Notes: generated from the letters alone by a model not told the origin. DNA of 64,000 bases from Flavobacterium ammoniigenes (GCF_020886055.1 NZ_AP025184.1:1984001-2048000), one strand, 5' to 3'; numbered from the stretch's first letter, positions 1 through 9,161 are shown. Made by a program: numbers and translations.

Positions 1-896
1 TTATCTTAGAAGATGGAGAAGAAGTAACTATCGAAATCAACAAAGACAGTATTCAAAAATCAAAAGTTTCTGGTACTTATAATAATGATGAATACGTAAA
101 ATTCACAGAAGAACTAGCTAAAATTCAAAAGAAATTAGTTGATTTTCAAACTAAGAATACACCAGCTATGCAAGCGGCTCAACAAGCAAAAGACACTGTT
201 GCAATTACTAAATTAATGCAAGAATTTGGTAAAATTCAACAAGAAGTAGGTGAAGCTGCTAAAGCAAAATACCTTACTTATGCTGAGACACATCCGAAAT
301 CATTTATTTCAGTTCTTATTTTACAAGGAATGTTAAATGACCCAACTACTGATGTTAAAAAAGCTGAAGCTACATTTAATGAATTAGAAGAGAGAATTCA
401 AAACACAAAACCAGGTAAAGCCGTAAAAGAAGCTTTGGCTAAATTAAAATCAGGACCTGCTGCACCACCAGCTATTGGTGGAGCAAAATGAAGAGCTGAC
501 TTTTCTGCACCTAATCCTGCAGGAAAAGTAGTTTCATTAAAAGAGAGTTTAGGAAAAATAACTATTGTTGATTTCTGGGCTTCTTGGTGTGGTCCGTGTC
601 GTAAAGAAAACCCGAATATGGTTGCCCTTTACAAAGAGTTTCACTCAAAAGGGTTAAATATCATAGGTGTTTCTTTAGACAAAGAAGCAAAAGCTTGGAA
701 AGAAGCAATTGCAAAAGACCAACTGAACTGGGTTCAGGTTTCTAATTTAAAACACTGGGACGAACCAATTGCAAGACAATATAATGTCGAATCTATACCA
801 GCAACATTTATTTTAGATGCCACTGGAAAAGTAATTGCAAAAGATTTAAGAGGAGCTGATTTACGCAATAAAATCGCATCTCTTTTAGCTAAATAA
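1..896 (+). pseudogene. TlpA-like thiol-disulfide oxidoreductase with DUF4369-like N-terminus, interrupted by in-frame TGA; 5' end outside window
   Basis: One reading frame stays open from the window edge (first full codon at 3) to a TGA at 489-491, then continues in the same frame to a TAA at 894-896. The upstream part resembles the DUF4369-plus-helical N-terminal half of Bacteroidota TlpA-like periplasmic proteins. The downstream part is a thioredoxin fold with the active-site motif WASWCGPCR (about 577-603) and the cis-proline region SIPATF near 793. Such proteins reduce or isomerise disulfides in the periplasm. The TGA falls in the linker just before the conserved start of the thioredoxin domain (ADFSAPNP), so the catalytic domain would be lost unless it is read through or restarted. 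It could be a true nonsense mutation or a sequencing error. Selenocysteine is unlikely because the active-site cysteines are present elsewhere. Confidence 0.75.
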
Positions 897-917
897 AGAA
901 CTCAATTATTGAAAATA

Positions 918-947
918 AAAAAATCTCCCAATGGGAGATTTTTTTAT
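918..947 (+). terminator. Intrinsic terminator after the TlpA-like gene
   Basis: An 8-bp stem (AATCTCCC / GGGAGATT) with a 3-nt loop is followed by a run of T, 22 bases after the stop codon. Confidence 0.85.
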
Positions 948-1000
948 TTTATTCAATACCAATAGGTTAAAAATTATACCGAAATTATGTGGTGTTTTAA

Positions 1001-1031
1001 TTTGCAAACATCAAAACAGTTTATATATTTG
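1001..1031 (+). promoter_or_regulatory. Bacteroidota-type promoter for tRNA-Tyr
   Basis: TTTG at 1001-1004 and TATATTTG at 1024-1031 are separated by exactly 19 nt, matching the published Bacteroides/Flavobacterium consensus (TTTG about 19 nt TAnnTTTG). Transcription should begin near 1037, giving a leader of about 33 nt before the tRNA. Confidence 0.8.
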
Positions 1032-1070
1032 CAACCGCTTAGACAAACAAAACGGCCTAGTCTAGGAAAT

Positions 1071-1151
1071 GGGGAGATACTCAAGCGGCCAACGAGGGCA
1101 GACTGTAAATCTGCTGTGAAAACTTCGCAGGTTCGAATCCTGCTCTCCCCA
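1071..1151 (+). tRNA. tRNA-Tyr (anticodon GTA)
   Basis: The acceptor stem GGGGAGA (1071-1077) pairs with TCTCCCC (1144-1150), followed by discriminator A at 1151. The anticodon stem GCAGA/TCTGC encloses the loop CTGTAAA with GTA at 1105-1107. A long variable arm typical of bacterial tRNA-Tyr and a T arm containing GGTTCGAATCC are present. CCA is not encoded. Short reading frames crossing this region on both strands are spurious. Confidence 0.95.
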
Positions 1152-1152
1152 C

Positions 1153-1186
1153 AAAAAAGTCCCGATGTATGTCGGGACTTTTTTAT
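1153..1186 (+). terminator. Intrinsic terminator after tRNA-Tyr
   Basis: The stem AGTCCCGA / TCGGGACT has a 6-nt loop and is flanked by A and T runs. It directly follows the tRNA and can also work for the converging rhomboid gene. Confidence 0.85.
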
Positions 1187-1195
1187 TGGAAACAA

Positions 1196-1834
1196 TTATA
1201 ACTTTCCTAATCGCTGCATAACAAACAGCACTATAATTGGAATTGTCAATAATACAACCATTTCAGTATGATCGATTAGTAATTGAGGCTGCTCAATTAA
1301 TGTAATAACATACCCTCCAACTGCACCTCCAAAATGAGCTGAATGTCCAATATTGTCATTTTTTGATTTCATTCCGTAAATAGAATACAGCAAATACAAA
1401 ATTCCGAATAGATAGGCCGGTATAGGAATTATAAAGAAAAGTCCCAACATCATATCCGGTTGCAACAAAATGGCTGAGTACAAAACACCAGTGACTGCTC
1501 CAGAAGCACCAACAGCTCGATAACTATAGTTGTTCTTATTAAAAAGCAAGGTCAACAAATTGCCAAAAATCAAACTTCCCATATAAACTAGTACAAAAGT
1601 CCAGTTTCCTAAATAGGCTAAAACCAAGGGAGCAAAAAACCAAAGCGTTACCATATTAAAAAATAAATGCCCCATATCGACATGTAAAAAACCTGAAGAA
1701 ATCATTCTGATTTGCTCTCCTTTCAGGATGCTACCAACATGGAATTCAAATTTTCTAAAAAAAGAAAGATCGTTAAATCCTCTATAGCTAATTAGAACTG
1801 TAATAGCTATGATTACAATCAAAAGTATATTCAT
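1196..1834 (-). CDS. Rhomboid family intramembrane serine protease
   Basis: A 212-residue, mostly hydrophobic protein with about six membrane segments, the minimal rhomboid core that cleaves substrate transmembrane helices within the inner membrane. The catalytic serine is S111 in GASGAVTG and the partner histidine is H167 in HSAHFGG. H56 and N60 (HLFFN) match the oxyanion-hole region of the family. There is no extra cytoplasmic domain. It is transcribed toward the tRNA-Tyr terminator and divergently from the acyltransferase. The substrate cannot be told from sequence. Confidence 0.93.
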   Translation of the reverse strand: MNILLIVIIAITVLISYRGFNDLSFFRKFEFHVGSILKGEQIRMISSGFLHVDMGHLFFNMVTLWFFAPLVLAYLGNWTFVLVYMGSLIFGNLLTLLFNKNNYSYRAVGASGAVTGVLYSAILLQPDMMLGLFFIIPIPAYLFGILYLLYSIYGMKSKNDNIGHSAHFGGAVGGYVITLIEQPQLLIDHTEMVVLLTIPIIVLFVMQRLGKL

Positions 1835-1926
1835 TATGTATCCATTTTAGTGAATGGTAAAGATAGTAATTCAGTCAAATTGCAGTTGTTCTCGTTCTTA
1901 TTTATATTTCAACAATTATTTTGATT

Positions 1927-1934
1927 TATATTTG
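1927..1934 (+). promoter_or_regulatory. -7 box for the acyltransferase gene
   Basis: TATATTTG matches TAnnTTTG, 14 nt before the ATG at 1949. No clear TTTG lies at the usual -33 spacing, and the leader would be very short. Confidence 0.55.
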
Positions 1935-1948
1935 TAAAAAATTACCGC

Positions 1949-2818
1949 ATGCAATTTTTGATTTATAGTATTAGTTTCCCTTTTCTTTGGATTATATCAA
2001 AGTTACCCTTTCGATTATTTTATTGGTTTTCCGATTGTATCTATATTCTGGTTTATTATCTCGTTGGCTACCGAAAAAAAATAGTTCGAAACAATATATT
2101 AATTGCATTACCTCATTTAAGTGAAGAAAAACGTTTGTTGATAGAAAAAAAATTCTACCATCATATGTGCGATATGTTTTTAGAAATGATAAAAACCATG
2201 TCTATTTCTTCAGAGGAAATGAAAGAGCGTTTCAGAATTACCAATATTGAATTACTCAAAGAATACGAACAAAAGAATAAAAGTATCATCTTACTAGCAG
2301 CTCATTATGCAAGTTGGGAGTGGCTACTATCAATAAATGAAAGTACGACCTTCAAATGTTATGGGGTATACAAGAAAATAAACAACAAATACTTTGATGC
2401 CAAAGTGAGAGCCATTCGATCTAAGTTTAAATCAGAGTTAGTTACAACCGAAAATACCATTGCCTTAATTAATGATAATGAAAAAAATGGCATCATAAGT
2501 CTTTATGGTTTAGCAAGTGATCAGTCGCCTCAAGTACATAAAACATTTCACTGGCAGCAATTTATGGGCATCACTGTTCCTGTTCATACAGGAGCCGAAA
2601 TGTTGGCCAAACGCTACGATTTAGAAGTGGTTTTTGCCAAAGTGAAAAAAGTAAAAAGAGGCTATTATGAGGCCACTTTTGTTCCAATTGCTACTGATCC
2701 TAAATCAATTCCTGATTATGAAATCACGGATGCGTATCTGAAAGAAGTGGAACAACAAATTGTAGAAGCACCTGAATTTTATTTTTGGACGCACAAAAGA
2801 TGGAAACACCGCAGATAA
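1949..2818 (+). CDS. Lysophospholipid / lipid A acyltransferase (LpxL/HtrB family)
   Basis: A 289-residue protein with an N-terminal hydrophobic anchor (about residues 3-40) and the acyltransferase motif HX4E at H119-E124 (HYASWE). This family transfers an acyl chain from acyl-ACP to a lipid A precursor at the cytoplasmic face of the inner membrane. Length and layout (anchor, HX4E about 120 residues in, conserved C-terminal FWTHKRWK) fit LpxL/HtrB homologues of Bacteroidota. The gene is monocistronic and ends at a bidirectional terminator shared with glmM. Which acyl chain or position it uses cannot be told. Confidence 0.9.
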   Translation: MQFLIYSISFPFLWIISKLPFRLFYWFSDCIYILVYYLVGYRKKIVRNNILIALPHLSEEKRLLIEKKFYHHMCDMFLEMIKTMSISSEEMKERFRITNIELLKEYEQKNKSIILLAAHYASWEWLLSINESTTFKCYGVYKKINNKYFDAKVRAIRSKFKSELVTTENTIALINDNEKNGIISLYGLASDQSPQVHKTFHWQQFMGITVPVHTGAEMLAKRYDLEVVFAKVKKVKRGYYEATFVPIATDPKSIPDYEITDAYLKEVEQQIVEAPEFYFWTHKRWKHRR

Positions 2819-2858
2819 AAAAATCCCCTTTCAATCAAAAAGGGGATTTTTATTTTTA
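2816..2858. terminator. Bidirectional terminator between the acyltransferase gene and glmM
   Basis: The stem AAATCCCCTT / AAGGGGATTT is flanked by A and T runs on both sides, between two convergent genes. Confidence 0.85.
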
Positions 2859-2870
2859 TTTGCAATCGGA

Positions 2871-4259
2871 TTAGATTCCCGCAATCGCTTTTATTTCATC
2901 AATGATGCGCAAGGCCAAAACATCGGCTGCTTGCTGTGAAGGTGCTTCCGTATAAATTCTGATAATAGGTTCTGTATTGGATTTTCTCAAATGCACCCAT
3001 TCAGAAGCAAAATCAATTTTTACTCCATCTATTGTAGTGATATCCTCATTTTTATACTTATCAGTCATGGCAACCAAAATAGCATCTACATCAATTTGTG
3101 GTGTCAACTCAATTTTGTTTTTGCTCATATAATATTCTGGATACGAAGCACGTAATGCCGAAACTTTCATTTTTTTATTGGCCAAATGAGTTAAGAATAA
3201 AGCAACTCCCACCAAGCTGTCACGCCCATAATGCAATTCTGGGTAAATGATCCCACCGTTTCCTTCTCCTCCAATAATGGCATTATTTTTTTTCATTAAC
3301 TCCACTACATTCACTTCTCCAACAGCACTCGCTTCATAATTTCCTTTGTGCGCATTAGTAACATCACGCAACGCACGAGAAGAAGACATATTGGAAACCG
3401 TATTCCCAGGAGTTTTACTCAATACATAATCCGCGCAAGCTACTAAAGTATATTCTTCACCAAACATTTCGCCGTCTTCAGAAATGAATGCTAATCTGTC
3501 TACATCTGGATCTACTACAATTCCTAAATGAGCTTTTTCTTTAACAACCAATTCTGAAATATCAGTCAAATGTTCTTTCAAAGGTTCTGGATTGTGTGGA
3601 AAATGACCGTTGGGTTCGCAATATAGTTTCACTACTTCAACGCCCATCAATTCTAATAATTTAGGGATGATAATTCCTCCCGAAGAATTCACACCATCAA
3701 CCACTACTTTAAATTGCGCCGCTTTTACAGCCGCAACATCTACTAAGGGTAAATTCAACACCTCGTCAATATGAATATCCATGTACGCATCGTTTTCTGT
3801 CACGGTTCCTAATGCATCAACATCTGAGAAATCAAAGGCTTCGGCTTCCGCAATTTCTAAAATTTTCTCCCCTTCTACTCCATTCAAAAACTCTCCTTTT
3901 TCATTCAACAACTTCAAGGCGTTCCATTGTTTTGGATTGTGCGAAGCTGTTAAAATGATTCCACCATCAGCTTTTTCCAAAGGGACCGCAACTTCCACTG
4001 TGGGTGTCGTCGATAATCCCAAATCAATCACATCGATTCCAAGACCTACCAAAGTATTCACAACCAAATTATGAATCATAGGTCCTGAAATTCGAGCATC
4101 GCGACCAATTACTACAGATAATTTTTCTTTACCTGAATAGTTTTTTAGCCAAGTTCCATATGCCGAAGCAAATTTCACTGCATCTACTGGAGTCAAGTTA
4201 TCTCCTACTTTACCTCCTATTGTTCCTCGAATTCCTGAAATTGATTTTATTAAAGTCAT
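2871..4259 (-). CDS. glmM: Phosphoglucosamine mutase GlmM
   Basis: A 462-residue alpha-D-phosphohexomutase that interconverts glucosamine-6-P and glucosamine-1-P on the way to UDP-GlcNAc for peptidoglycan and lipid A. The phosphoserine is S106 in TASHNPKQWN. The metal-binding loop is DPDVDRLAF, the sugar-binding loop GEGNGG, and the phosphate-binding loop near the C-terminus RKSNTEPIIRIY. All four family domains are present. The assignment to GlmM rather than phosphomannomutase or phosphoglucomutase rests on resemblance to Flavobacteriaceae GlmM-type proteins and is somewhat less certain than the family call. Confidence 0.88.
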   Translation of the reverse strand: MTLIKSISGIRGTIGGKVGDNLTPVDAVKFASAYGTWLKNYSGKEKLSVVIGRDARISGPMIHNLVVNTLVGLGIDVIDLGLSTTPTVEVAVPLEKADGGIILTASHNPKQWNALKLLNEKGEFLNGVEGEKILEIAEAEAFDFSDVDALGTVTENDAYMDIHIDEVLNLPLVDVAAVKAAQFKVVVDGVNSSGGIIIPKLLELMGVEVVKLYCEPNGHFPHNPEPLKEHLTDISELVVKEKAHLGIVVDPDVDRLAFISEDGEMFGEEYTLVACADYVLSKTPGNTVSNMSSSRALRDVTNAHKGNYEASAVGEVNVVELMKKNNAIIGGEGNGGIIYPELHYGRDSLVGVALFLTHLANKKMKVSALRASYPEYYMSKNKIELTPQIDVDAILVAMTDKYKNEDITTIDGVKIDFASEWVHLRKSNTEPIIRIYTEAPSQQAADVLALRIIDEIKAIAGI

Positions 4260-4291
4260 CTATGTCTGAATTAATTTTTTATTTTGAAATA

Positions 4292-4326
4292 CAAATATAA
4301 AAGTTCGCTTTTAGCTAGACGACAAA
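4292..4326 (-). promoter_or_regulatory. Promoter of glmM
   Basis: Read on the minus strand, TATATTTG (4299-4292) is preceded by TTTG (4326-4323) with a 23-nt spacer, at the long end of the accepted range. The -7 box lies about 33 nt upstream of the start codon. Confidence 0.55.
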
Positions 4327-4376
4327 ATCATCACCTTTTTTTTACAAAATGAAAATCTAAAATGAACTGAACTTTG

Positions 4377-4384
4377 TATATTTG
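4377..4384 (+). promoter_or_regulatory. -7 box for the acpH-ggt-alkD run
   Basis: TATATTTG matches TAnnTTTG. It overlaps the TTG at 4382 that would give the longest possible reading frame, which argues for the ATG at 4409 as the true start. Confidence 0.6.
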
Positions 4385-4408
4385 AAAAGAAACAACTCGA
4401 ACAACAAA

Positions 4409-4993
4409 ATGAATTTCCTTGCCCACATTCATCTTTCTGGCGATAACGAATGGATCAAAATTGGCAATTTTATGGCCGATGGCGTTCGAGGTAAACAGTA
4501 TGAAAATTTTCCTATGGACATTCAAAAAGGAATTTTATTGCATCGAGCGATTGATACCTTTACGGATGCCCATCCTGTTTTTAGACAAAGTACAAAGAAA
4601 CTGCATTCGCGTTATCATCACTATGCAGGGGTTATTGTCGACATGTATTACGATCATTTTTTAGCTAAAAATTGGTCCGCCTATTCTGAAGAAACTTTGG
4701 AAAGTTATTCCGATCGTTTTTACCGATCCTTATTGGACAATCCCGAGGTATTAACTACCAAAACACAGCACCTATTGCCGTATATGATTCAGCACAATTG
4801 GCTTGTCAATTATCAATCTATCAATGGTTTAGAGCGAATTTTAAGTCAAATGGATCAACGTACTAAAAACCAATCGTTAATGCGTTTTGCAACCGAAGAA
4901 TTGGTCGCAAACTACGAAGAATTTGAATCCGATTTTACACTGTTTTATAAAGAAGTACAACTATTTTCAAAAAACAAACTCAACGAATTATGA
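4409..4993 (+). CDS. Acyl carrier protein phosphodiesterase (AcpH family)
   Basis: A 194-residue protein of the AcpH/DUF479 family, HD-like hydrolases that in characterised cases remove 4'-phosphopantetheine from acyl carrier protein. The start MNFLAHIHLSGD, the following IGNFMADGVRG, LHRAIDTFTDAHPV and the acidic/His cluster VDMYYDHFLAKNW are typical. The ATG at 4409 is preferred over an in-frame TTG at 4382 because the latter lies inside the -7 box and adds residues (KRNNSNNK) not expected in the family. The stop overlaps the ggt start by 4 bases (ATGA), implying translational coupling. Confidence 0.87.
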   Translation: MNFLAHIHLSGDNEWIKIGNFMADGVRGKQYENFPMDIQKGILLHRAIDTFTDAHPVFRQSTKKLHSRYHHYAGVIVDMYYDHFLAKNWSAYSEETLESYSDRFYRSLLDNPEVLTTKTQHLLPYMIQHNWLVNYQSINGLERILSQMDQRTKNQSLMRFATEELVANYEEFESDFTLFYKEVQLFSKNKLNEL

Positions 4994-6672
4994 AAACAAC
5001 TTTTCGTGTTTTTTTTATTACATTATTGGTACTAGTAACCAATATAACCCAAGCCCAAAAAGGGCTAATCGCTGACAAAGCCATGGTAGTTTCCGCTCGT
5101 GAAGAGGCGTCTAAAATTGGCGTTGCTATTATGAAAAAAGGCGGCAATGCATTTGATGCCATGGTTGCTACCGAATTAGCTTTGGCAGTGGCTTATCCTT
5201 ATGCAGGCAATATTGGCGGTGGCGGATTTATGGTCTATCGCAAAGCTAATGGTGAAACTGGAACACTTGACTATCGAGAAAAAGCACCTTTATCGGCAAC
5301 TAAAAATATGTTCTTAGACAAAGCAGGTAATATACTACCCGATAAAAGTACGGATTCTCCTTTGGCTATCGGTGTGCCTGGAACTATAGCAGGTGTATTT
5401 GCAGTCCATAAAAAATTAGGTTCTTTACCCATGTCTGAAATCATGAAACCAGTAATTGAGCTCGCTGAAAAGGGAGTCATTGTGACCAAAAAACAAGAAA
5501 AAAGTTTGAACAATTACCGAGAAGCCATTATCAAAGCGAATGGAAATACAACCAAATTCGCTACTATTTTCAAAGAAAACGATACCATTAAATATCCTGC
5601 ATTAGCGGAGACATTAAAACGAATTGCTAAAAATGGAAAAGACGAATTTTATAAAGGAGAAACGTCACAACAATTAGTTCGTTATTTTGAAAAAATTGGG
5701 GCTATAATTACCCAAGAAGACTTGGCTCATTACCAAGCAAAATGGAGAAATTCACTTGAATTTAATTACAAAGAGTTAAAGATAATTTCGATGGCACCGC
5801 CTAGCAGTGGTGGCATTTGCTTATCACAAATCATGAAGATGATTGCGCCATTTGATATCAAGAGGATGGGACAGAATTCAGCAGAGGCAATTCAAGTTAT
5901 GGTGGAAGCAGAACGAAGAGCCTATGCCGATAGAAGTGCCTTTTTAGGCGATCCTGATTTTGTAAAAATTCCGCTAAAAGAGTTAATGGACTCAGAGTAT
6001 TTAAAAACTCGAATGGCAACATTCAATTCAGATAAAGCTACTTTATCCTCTGATATAAAAGAAGGTAAAGTGAATTACAATGAAAGTACAGAAACTACAC
6101 ATTATTCCATTGTGGATTCTTTTGGAAATGCCGTAGCAGCTACAACTACTATTAATGATGGTTTTGGATCCAAATATTATTGCGACGAATTGGGTTTTTT
6201 CTTGAATAACGAAATGGATGATTTTAGTGCCAAACCAGGCGAACCCAATATGTTTGGATTGATTGGAAATGAAGCCAACAGTATCGCTCCCCAAAAACGA
6301 ATGCTAAGCTCGATGACACCAACGATCGTTGAAAAAAATGGAAAATTATTCATGGTAGTGGGGTCTCCTGGTGGATCCACAATTATTACTTCGGTTTTAC
6401 AAACTATTCTAAATGTATACGAATACAACTTAAGTATGCAAGAGGCGGTGAATGCTCCTCGCTTTCATCACCAATGGCTGCCTGACATTATCACTTTTGA
6501 ACCCAATGCTTTTAATGCCAAAACCTTGGGAACTTTAAAAACAAAATCCTATTTAATCAATGAAAAAACCACGCCTGTAATTGGCAAAGTAGACGCTATT
6601 TTAGTTTTATCAAATGGAAAATTAGAAGGAGGTGCTGATTTTAGAGGAGATGATAAAGCTGTTGGATTTTAA
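4990..6672 (+). CDS. ggt: Gamma-glutamyltransferase
   Basis: A 560-residue N-terminal-nucleophile hydrolase, exported to the periplasm, that splits glutathione and other gamma-glutamyl compounds and transfers the glutamyl group. A signal peptide covers about residues 1-22 (hydrophobic core, cleavage after TQAQ). The predicted autocleavage site and nucleophile is T369 in TTHYSIVD, giving a large subunit of about 37 kDa and a small one of about 20 kDa. Substrate motifs NIGGGGFMVYR, SSMTPTIV and GSPGGSTI are intact. It is coupled to acpH by an ATGA overlap and followed within 3 bases by the alkD-like gene. In an organism that also carries YtxJ, the natural substrate may not be glutathione. Confidence 0.95.
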   Translation: MKTTFRVFFITLLVLVTNITQAQKGLIADKAMVVSAREEASKIGVAIMKKGGNAFDAMVATELALAVAYPYAGNIGGGGFMVYRKANGETGTLDYREKAPLSATKNMFLDKAGNILPDKSTDSPLAIGVPGTIAGVFAVHKKLGSLPMSEIMKPVIELAEKGVIVTKKQEKSLNNYREAIIKANGNTTKFATIFKENDTIKYPALAETLKRIAKNGKDEFYKGETSQQLVRYFEKIGAIITQEDLAHYQAKWRNSLEFNYKELKIISMAPPSSGGICLSQIMKMIAPFDIKRMGQNSAEAIQVMVEAERRAYADRSAFLGDPDFVKIPLKELMDSEYLKTRMATFNSDKATLSSDIKEGKVNYNESTETTHYSIVDSFGNAVAATTTINDGFGSKYYCDELGFFLNNEMDDFSAKPGEPNMFGLIGNEANSIAPQKRMLSSMTPTIVEKNGKLFMVVGSPGGSTIITSVLQTILNVYEYNLSMQEAVNAPRFHHQWLPDIITFEPNAFNAKTLGTLKTKSYLINEKTTPVIGKVDAILVLSNGKLEGGADFRGDDKAVGF

Positions 6673-6675
6673 TTG

Positions 6676-7347
6676 ATGACCATGAATTTTATTACCGAAT
6701 TAGAAACCAAATTCAAAACCAAGCAGCATCCTGAAAATGCATTGCCAATGGCCAAATACATGAAAGATTTATTTCCGTTTTTTGGAATTAAAACCGATGA
6801 AAGGAGAGCTATTTTTAAATCTATTTGTAAAACACACCAAGCTGAAATCAATGAAAATGCAAGAGCAATCAGCTGGGAATTATTTTTGAAAAAAGAACGT
6901 GAATTGCAGTATTGCGGGATAGAACTATTAATTAAAAATCTAAAAAATAAATATGTAATTGATGATATCATTTGGATCGAAAAATTACTCATTACCAATT
7001 CTTGGTGGGATAGTGTCGATACGATTTCAAAATTTATTTTAGGCGATTATTTACAGCAATTTCCTGCTGAAATACCAACAGTTGTGGCACGATTTTCAAA
7101 TGCAGAAAATATTTGGTTGAACCGAAGTGTGATCTTGTTTCAATTAGGGTATAAATCCCAAACTGATTTTAAACTACTGCAATCATTGTGTACAAAACAT
7201 AGTAATTCTAATGAATTTTTTATTCGTAAAGCAATTGGTTGGGCGCTTCGTGAATATGCCAAAACAGATCCAGAAGCCGTTCGAGGATTTGTATTGCAAT
7301 CCAACTTAAAGCCTTTGAGTAAAAAAGAAGCATTAAAAAATATTTAA
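6676..7347 (+). CDS. DNA alkylation repair protein, AlkD-like HEAT-repeat glycosylase
   Basis: A 223-residue, all-helical protein of the AlkC/AlkD superfamily, which removes bulky or cationic alkylated purines without base flipping. Family landmarks are KYMKDLFPFFGIKTDERR near the N-terminus, SWWDSVDTISKFILGDYL in the middle and FIRKAIGWALREYAKTDP near the C-terminus. The WWD motif and the conserved Arg and Asp fit AlkD-type active sites. The start could be the ATG at 6676 or 6682; a TTG at 6673 directly abuts the ggt stop. It probably shares the acpH-ggt transcript. Confidence 0.9.
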   Translation: MTMNFITELETKFKTKQHPENALPMAKYMKDLFPFFGIKTDERRAIFKSICKTHQAEINENARAISWELFLKKERELQYCGIELLIKNLKNKYVIDDIIWIEKLLITNSWWDSVDTISKFILGDYLQQFPAEIPTVVARFSNAENIWLNRSVILFQLGYKSQTDFKLLQSLCTKHSNSNEFFIRKAIGWALREYAKTDPEAVRGFVLQSNLKPLSKKEALKNI

Positions 7348-7376
7348 TTGTAATTTAGCGCGCTGAAAAAAATACC

Positions 7377-9161
7377 ATGTTTAAGAAAATCATACTCCAA
7401 ATAGAAGGCACGATCGCTTGGTCCAGATCAAAATTAGGCGATAAACAATTTATCTTTCTATCGGCTGTTTTGGTTGGAATTTCAGCTGCTTTTGCAGTAA
7501 TCGTTTTAAAAGCCTTTGCGCACTGGGTATTTACTTTTGCCACCTATGTCAGTCGGATTTTAAAATTAGGTTTTTTCAATAGTATCTTGCCTATCATAGG
7601 GATTTTACTCACCGTTTTTTTAATCAAAAAATTCTTAGGAGGAACTATTCAAAAAGGGACTTCGCAAATCCTGTATGCGGTAGCTAAAAAAGCCAGTATT
7701 ATCCCTGCCAAACAAATGTATGCGCAAATCATTACCAGTTCCTTAACGGTGGGTATGGGTGGATCTGCTGGACTAGAAAGTCCCATTGTAATTACGGGTG
7801 CTGCCTTTGGTTCTAATTTTGCTCAGAAATACCGTTTAAGTTATAAAGACCGAACTTTATTGATTGGATGTGGGGTTGCTGCTGGAATAGCAGCCGCGTT
7901 TAACGCTCCTATTGCAGGAGTTTTATTTGCTATCGAAGTACTTTTAGTTGATGTGAGTATTTCGGCATTTACACCCATTATGATCGCTGCAGCTACAGGC
8001 GCTTTAGTATCCGTGATTGTGCTAAATGAGAATATCTTACTTTCGTTCAAGCAACAAGAAGATTTTAATTATCATTACATTCCGTTTTATGCTTTCTTAG
8101 GCATATTCACCGGTTTGATTTCCATTTATTATTCCCGTAATTTTCAACGCGTAGAACATTTCTTTAGCCGATTAAAACTAAGCCCATATAAAAAAGCGCT
8201 GTTTGGCTCAACTCTACTAGCCATTTTAATTTATGTTTTTCCAACTTTGTTTGGTGAAGGTTACGAAAGCATCAGGATTCTATCAGAAAGCGATCCGGGA
8301 CAAATACTAGATGACACCTTATTTAGCAGTTTTAGAAACAACAGCTGGGCACTATTACTTTTTGTAGGTAGTACCATGTTATTGAAAGCTTTTGCTTCCG
8401 GTCTAACTATTGGTAGTGGTGGTAATGGTGGTAACTTTGCTCCTTCCCTATTTTTAGGATCCTATGTTGGTTTTTTCTTTTCCAAGTTGATTAACCTTAT
8501 TGGGTTAGCCAAATTGCCCATCAGTAACTTTACATTAGTAGGAATGGCGGGTATTTTAAGTGGGTTGTTTCATGCCCCTTTAACTGCGATTTTCTTGATT
8601 GCCGAAATCACCGGAGGCTACAACTTAATGATTCCATTGATGATTGTCTCATCAATCAGTTTTGCTATTTCGAAACGTTTCGAAAAACACTCCATGGATG
8701 TGAAAAATTTAGCCAAAAAAGGACATGCTTTTACGAGTAACAAAGATGCCAATGTATTATCTACTTTGAATACTAATTCCATCATTCAAACCGATTATTT
8801 GACGGTTTATCCCAATGAAAATTTAGATAAATTAGTCGACTTGATTTCCAATTCTACTCAGGTTGTTTTTGCAGTTGTAAATTTGGAAAACGAATTGGTG
8901 GGCGTGGTCTATTTTAATGATATTAAAGAAATTATTTTCAACACCTACCGAGTGAAATTTACCCTAATCAAAGAGATCATGTCGGCACCCAAAGAAATCA
9001 TTACACCAGAAGACAGTATGGAAATGGTAATGAATAAATTTGAGCAAACTAAAATGGCCTTTTTACCGGTACTCAAAAACGACAAGTATTACGGATTTAT
9101 TTCGAAATCTATGGCTTTAGAAGCTTATCGTACCAAACTGAAATCCATGACCATTGAGTAA
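7377..9161 (+). CDS. ClC-type chloride channel or H+/Cl- antiporter with C-terminal CBS pair
   Basis: A 594-residue inner-membrane protein. The ClC membrane domain (about 25-440) carries GGSAGLESPIV with the gating glutamate E134, FNAPIAGVLFAIE near 174, GSGGNGGNFAPSLFLG near 345 and HAPLTAIFLIAE near 397. Two CBS domains (about 462-590) form a cytoplasmic tail that in this family can bind nucleotides. The first selectivity loop reads GSAGLESP rather than the GSGIP or GREGP forms of E. coli ClcA, so ion preference is uncertain, but the glutamate argues for coupling or gating. It begins 29 bases after alkD and may be part of the same transcript. Confidence 0.92.
   Translation: MFKKIILQIEGTIAWSRSKLGDKQFIFLSAVLVGISAAFAVIVLKAFAHWVFTFATYVSRILKLGFFNSILPIIGILLTVFLIKKFLGGTIQKGTSQILYAVAKKASIIPAKQMYAQIITSSLTVGMGGSAGLESPIVITGAAFGSNFAQKYRLSYKDRTLLIGCGVAAGIAAAFNAPIAGVLFAIEVLLVDVSISAFTPIMIAAATGALVSVIVLNENILLSFKQQEDFNYHYIPFYAFLGIFTGLISIYYSRNFQRVEHFFSRLKLSPYKKALFGSTLLAILIYVFPTLFGEGYESIRILSESDPGQILDDTLFSSFRNNSWALLLFVGSTMLLKAFASGLTIGSGGNGGNFAPSLFLGSYVGFFFSKLINLIGLAKLPISNFTLVGMAGILSGLFHAPLTAIFLIAEITGGYNLMIPLMIVSSISFAISKRFEKHSMDVKNLAKKGHAFTSNKDANVLSTLNTNSIIQTDYLTVYPNENLDKLVDLISNSTQVVFAVVNLENELVGVVYFNDIKEIIFNTYRVKFTLIKEIMSAPKEIITPEDSMEMVMNKFEQTKMAFLPVLKNDKYYGFISKSMALEAYRTKLKSMTIE

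Noticed and set aside
489..491. TGA as a selenocysteine codon
   Set aside because: It is in a linker, not at the catalytic CxxC, and no selenium machinery or SECIS-like element is visible nearby.
974..1271. Short reading frames crossing tRNA-Tyr on both strands
   Set aside because: They translate the tRNA and its terminator, and the tRNA call explains the sequence fully.
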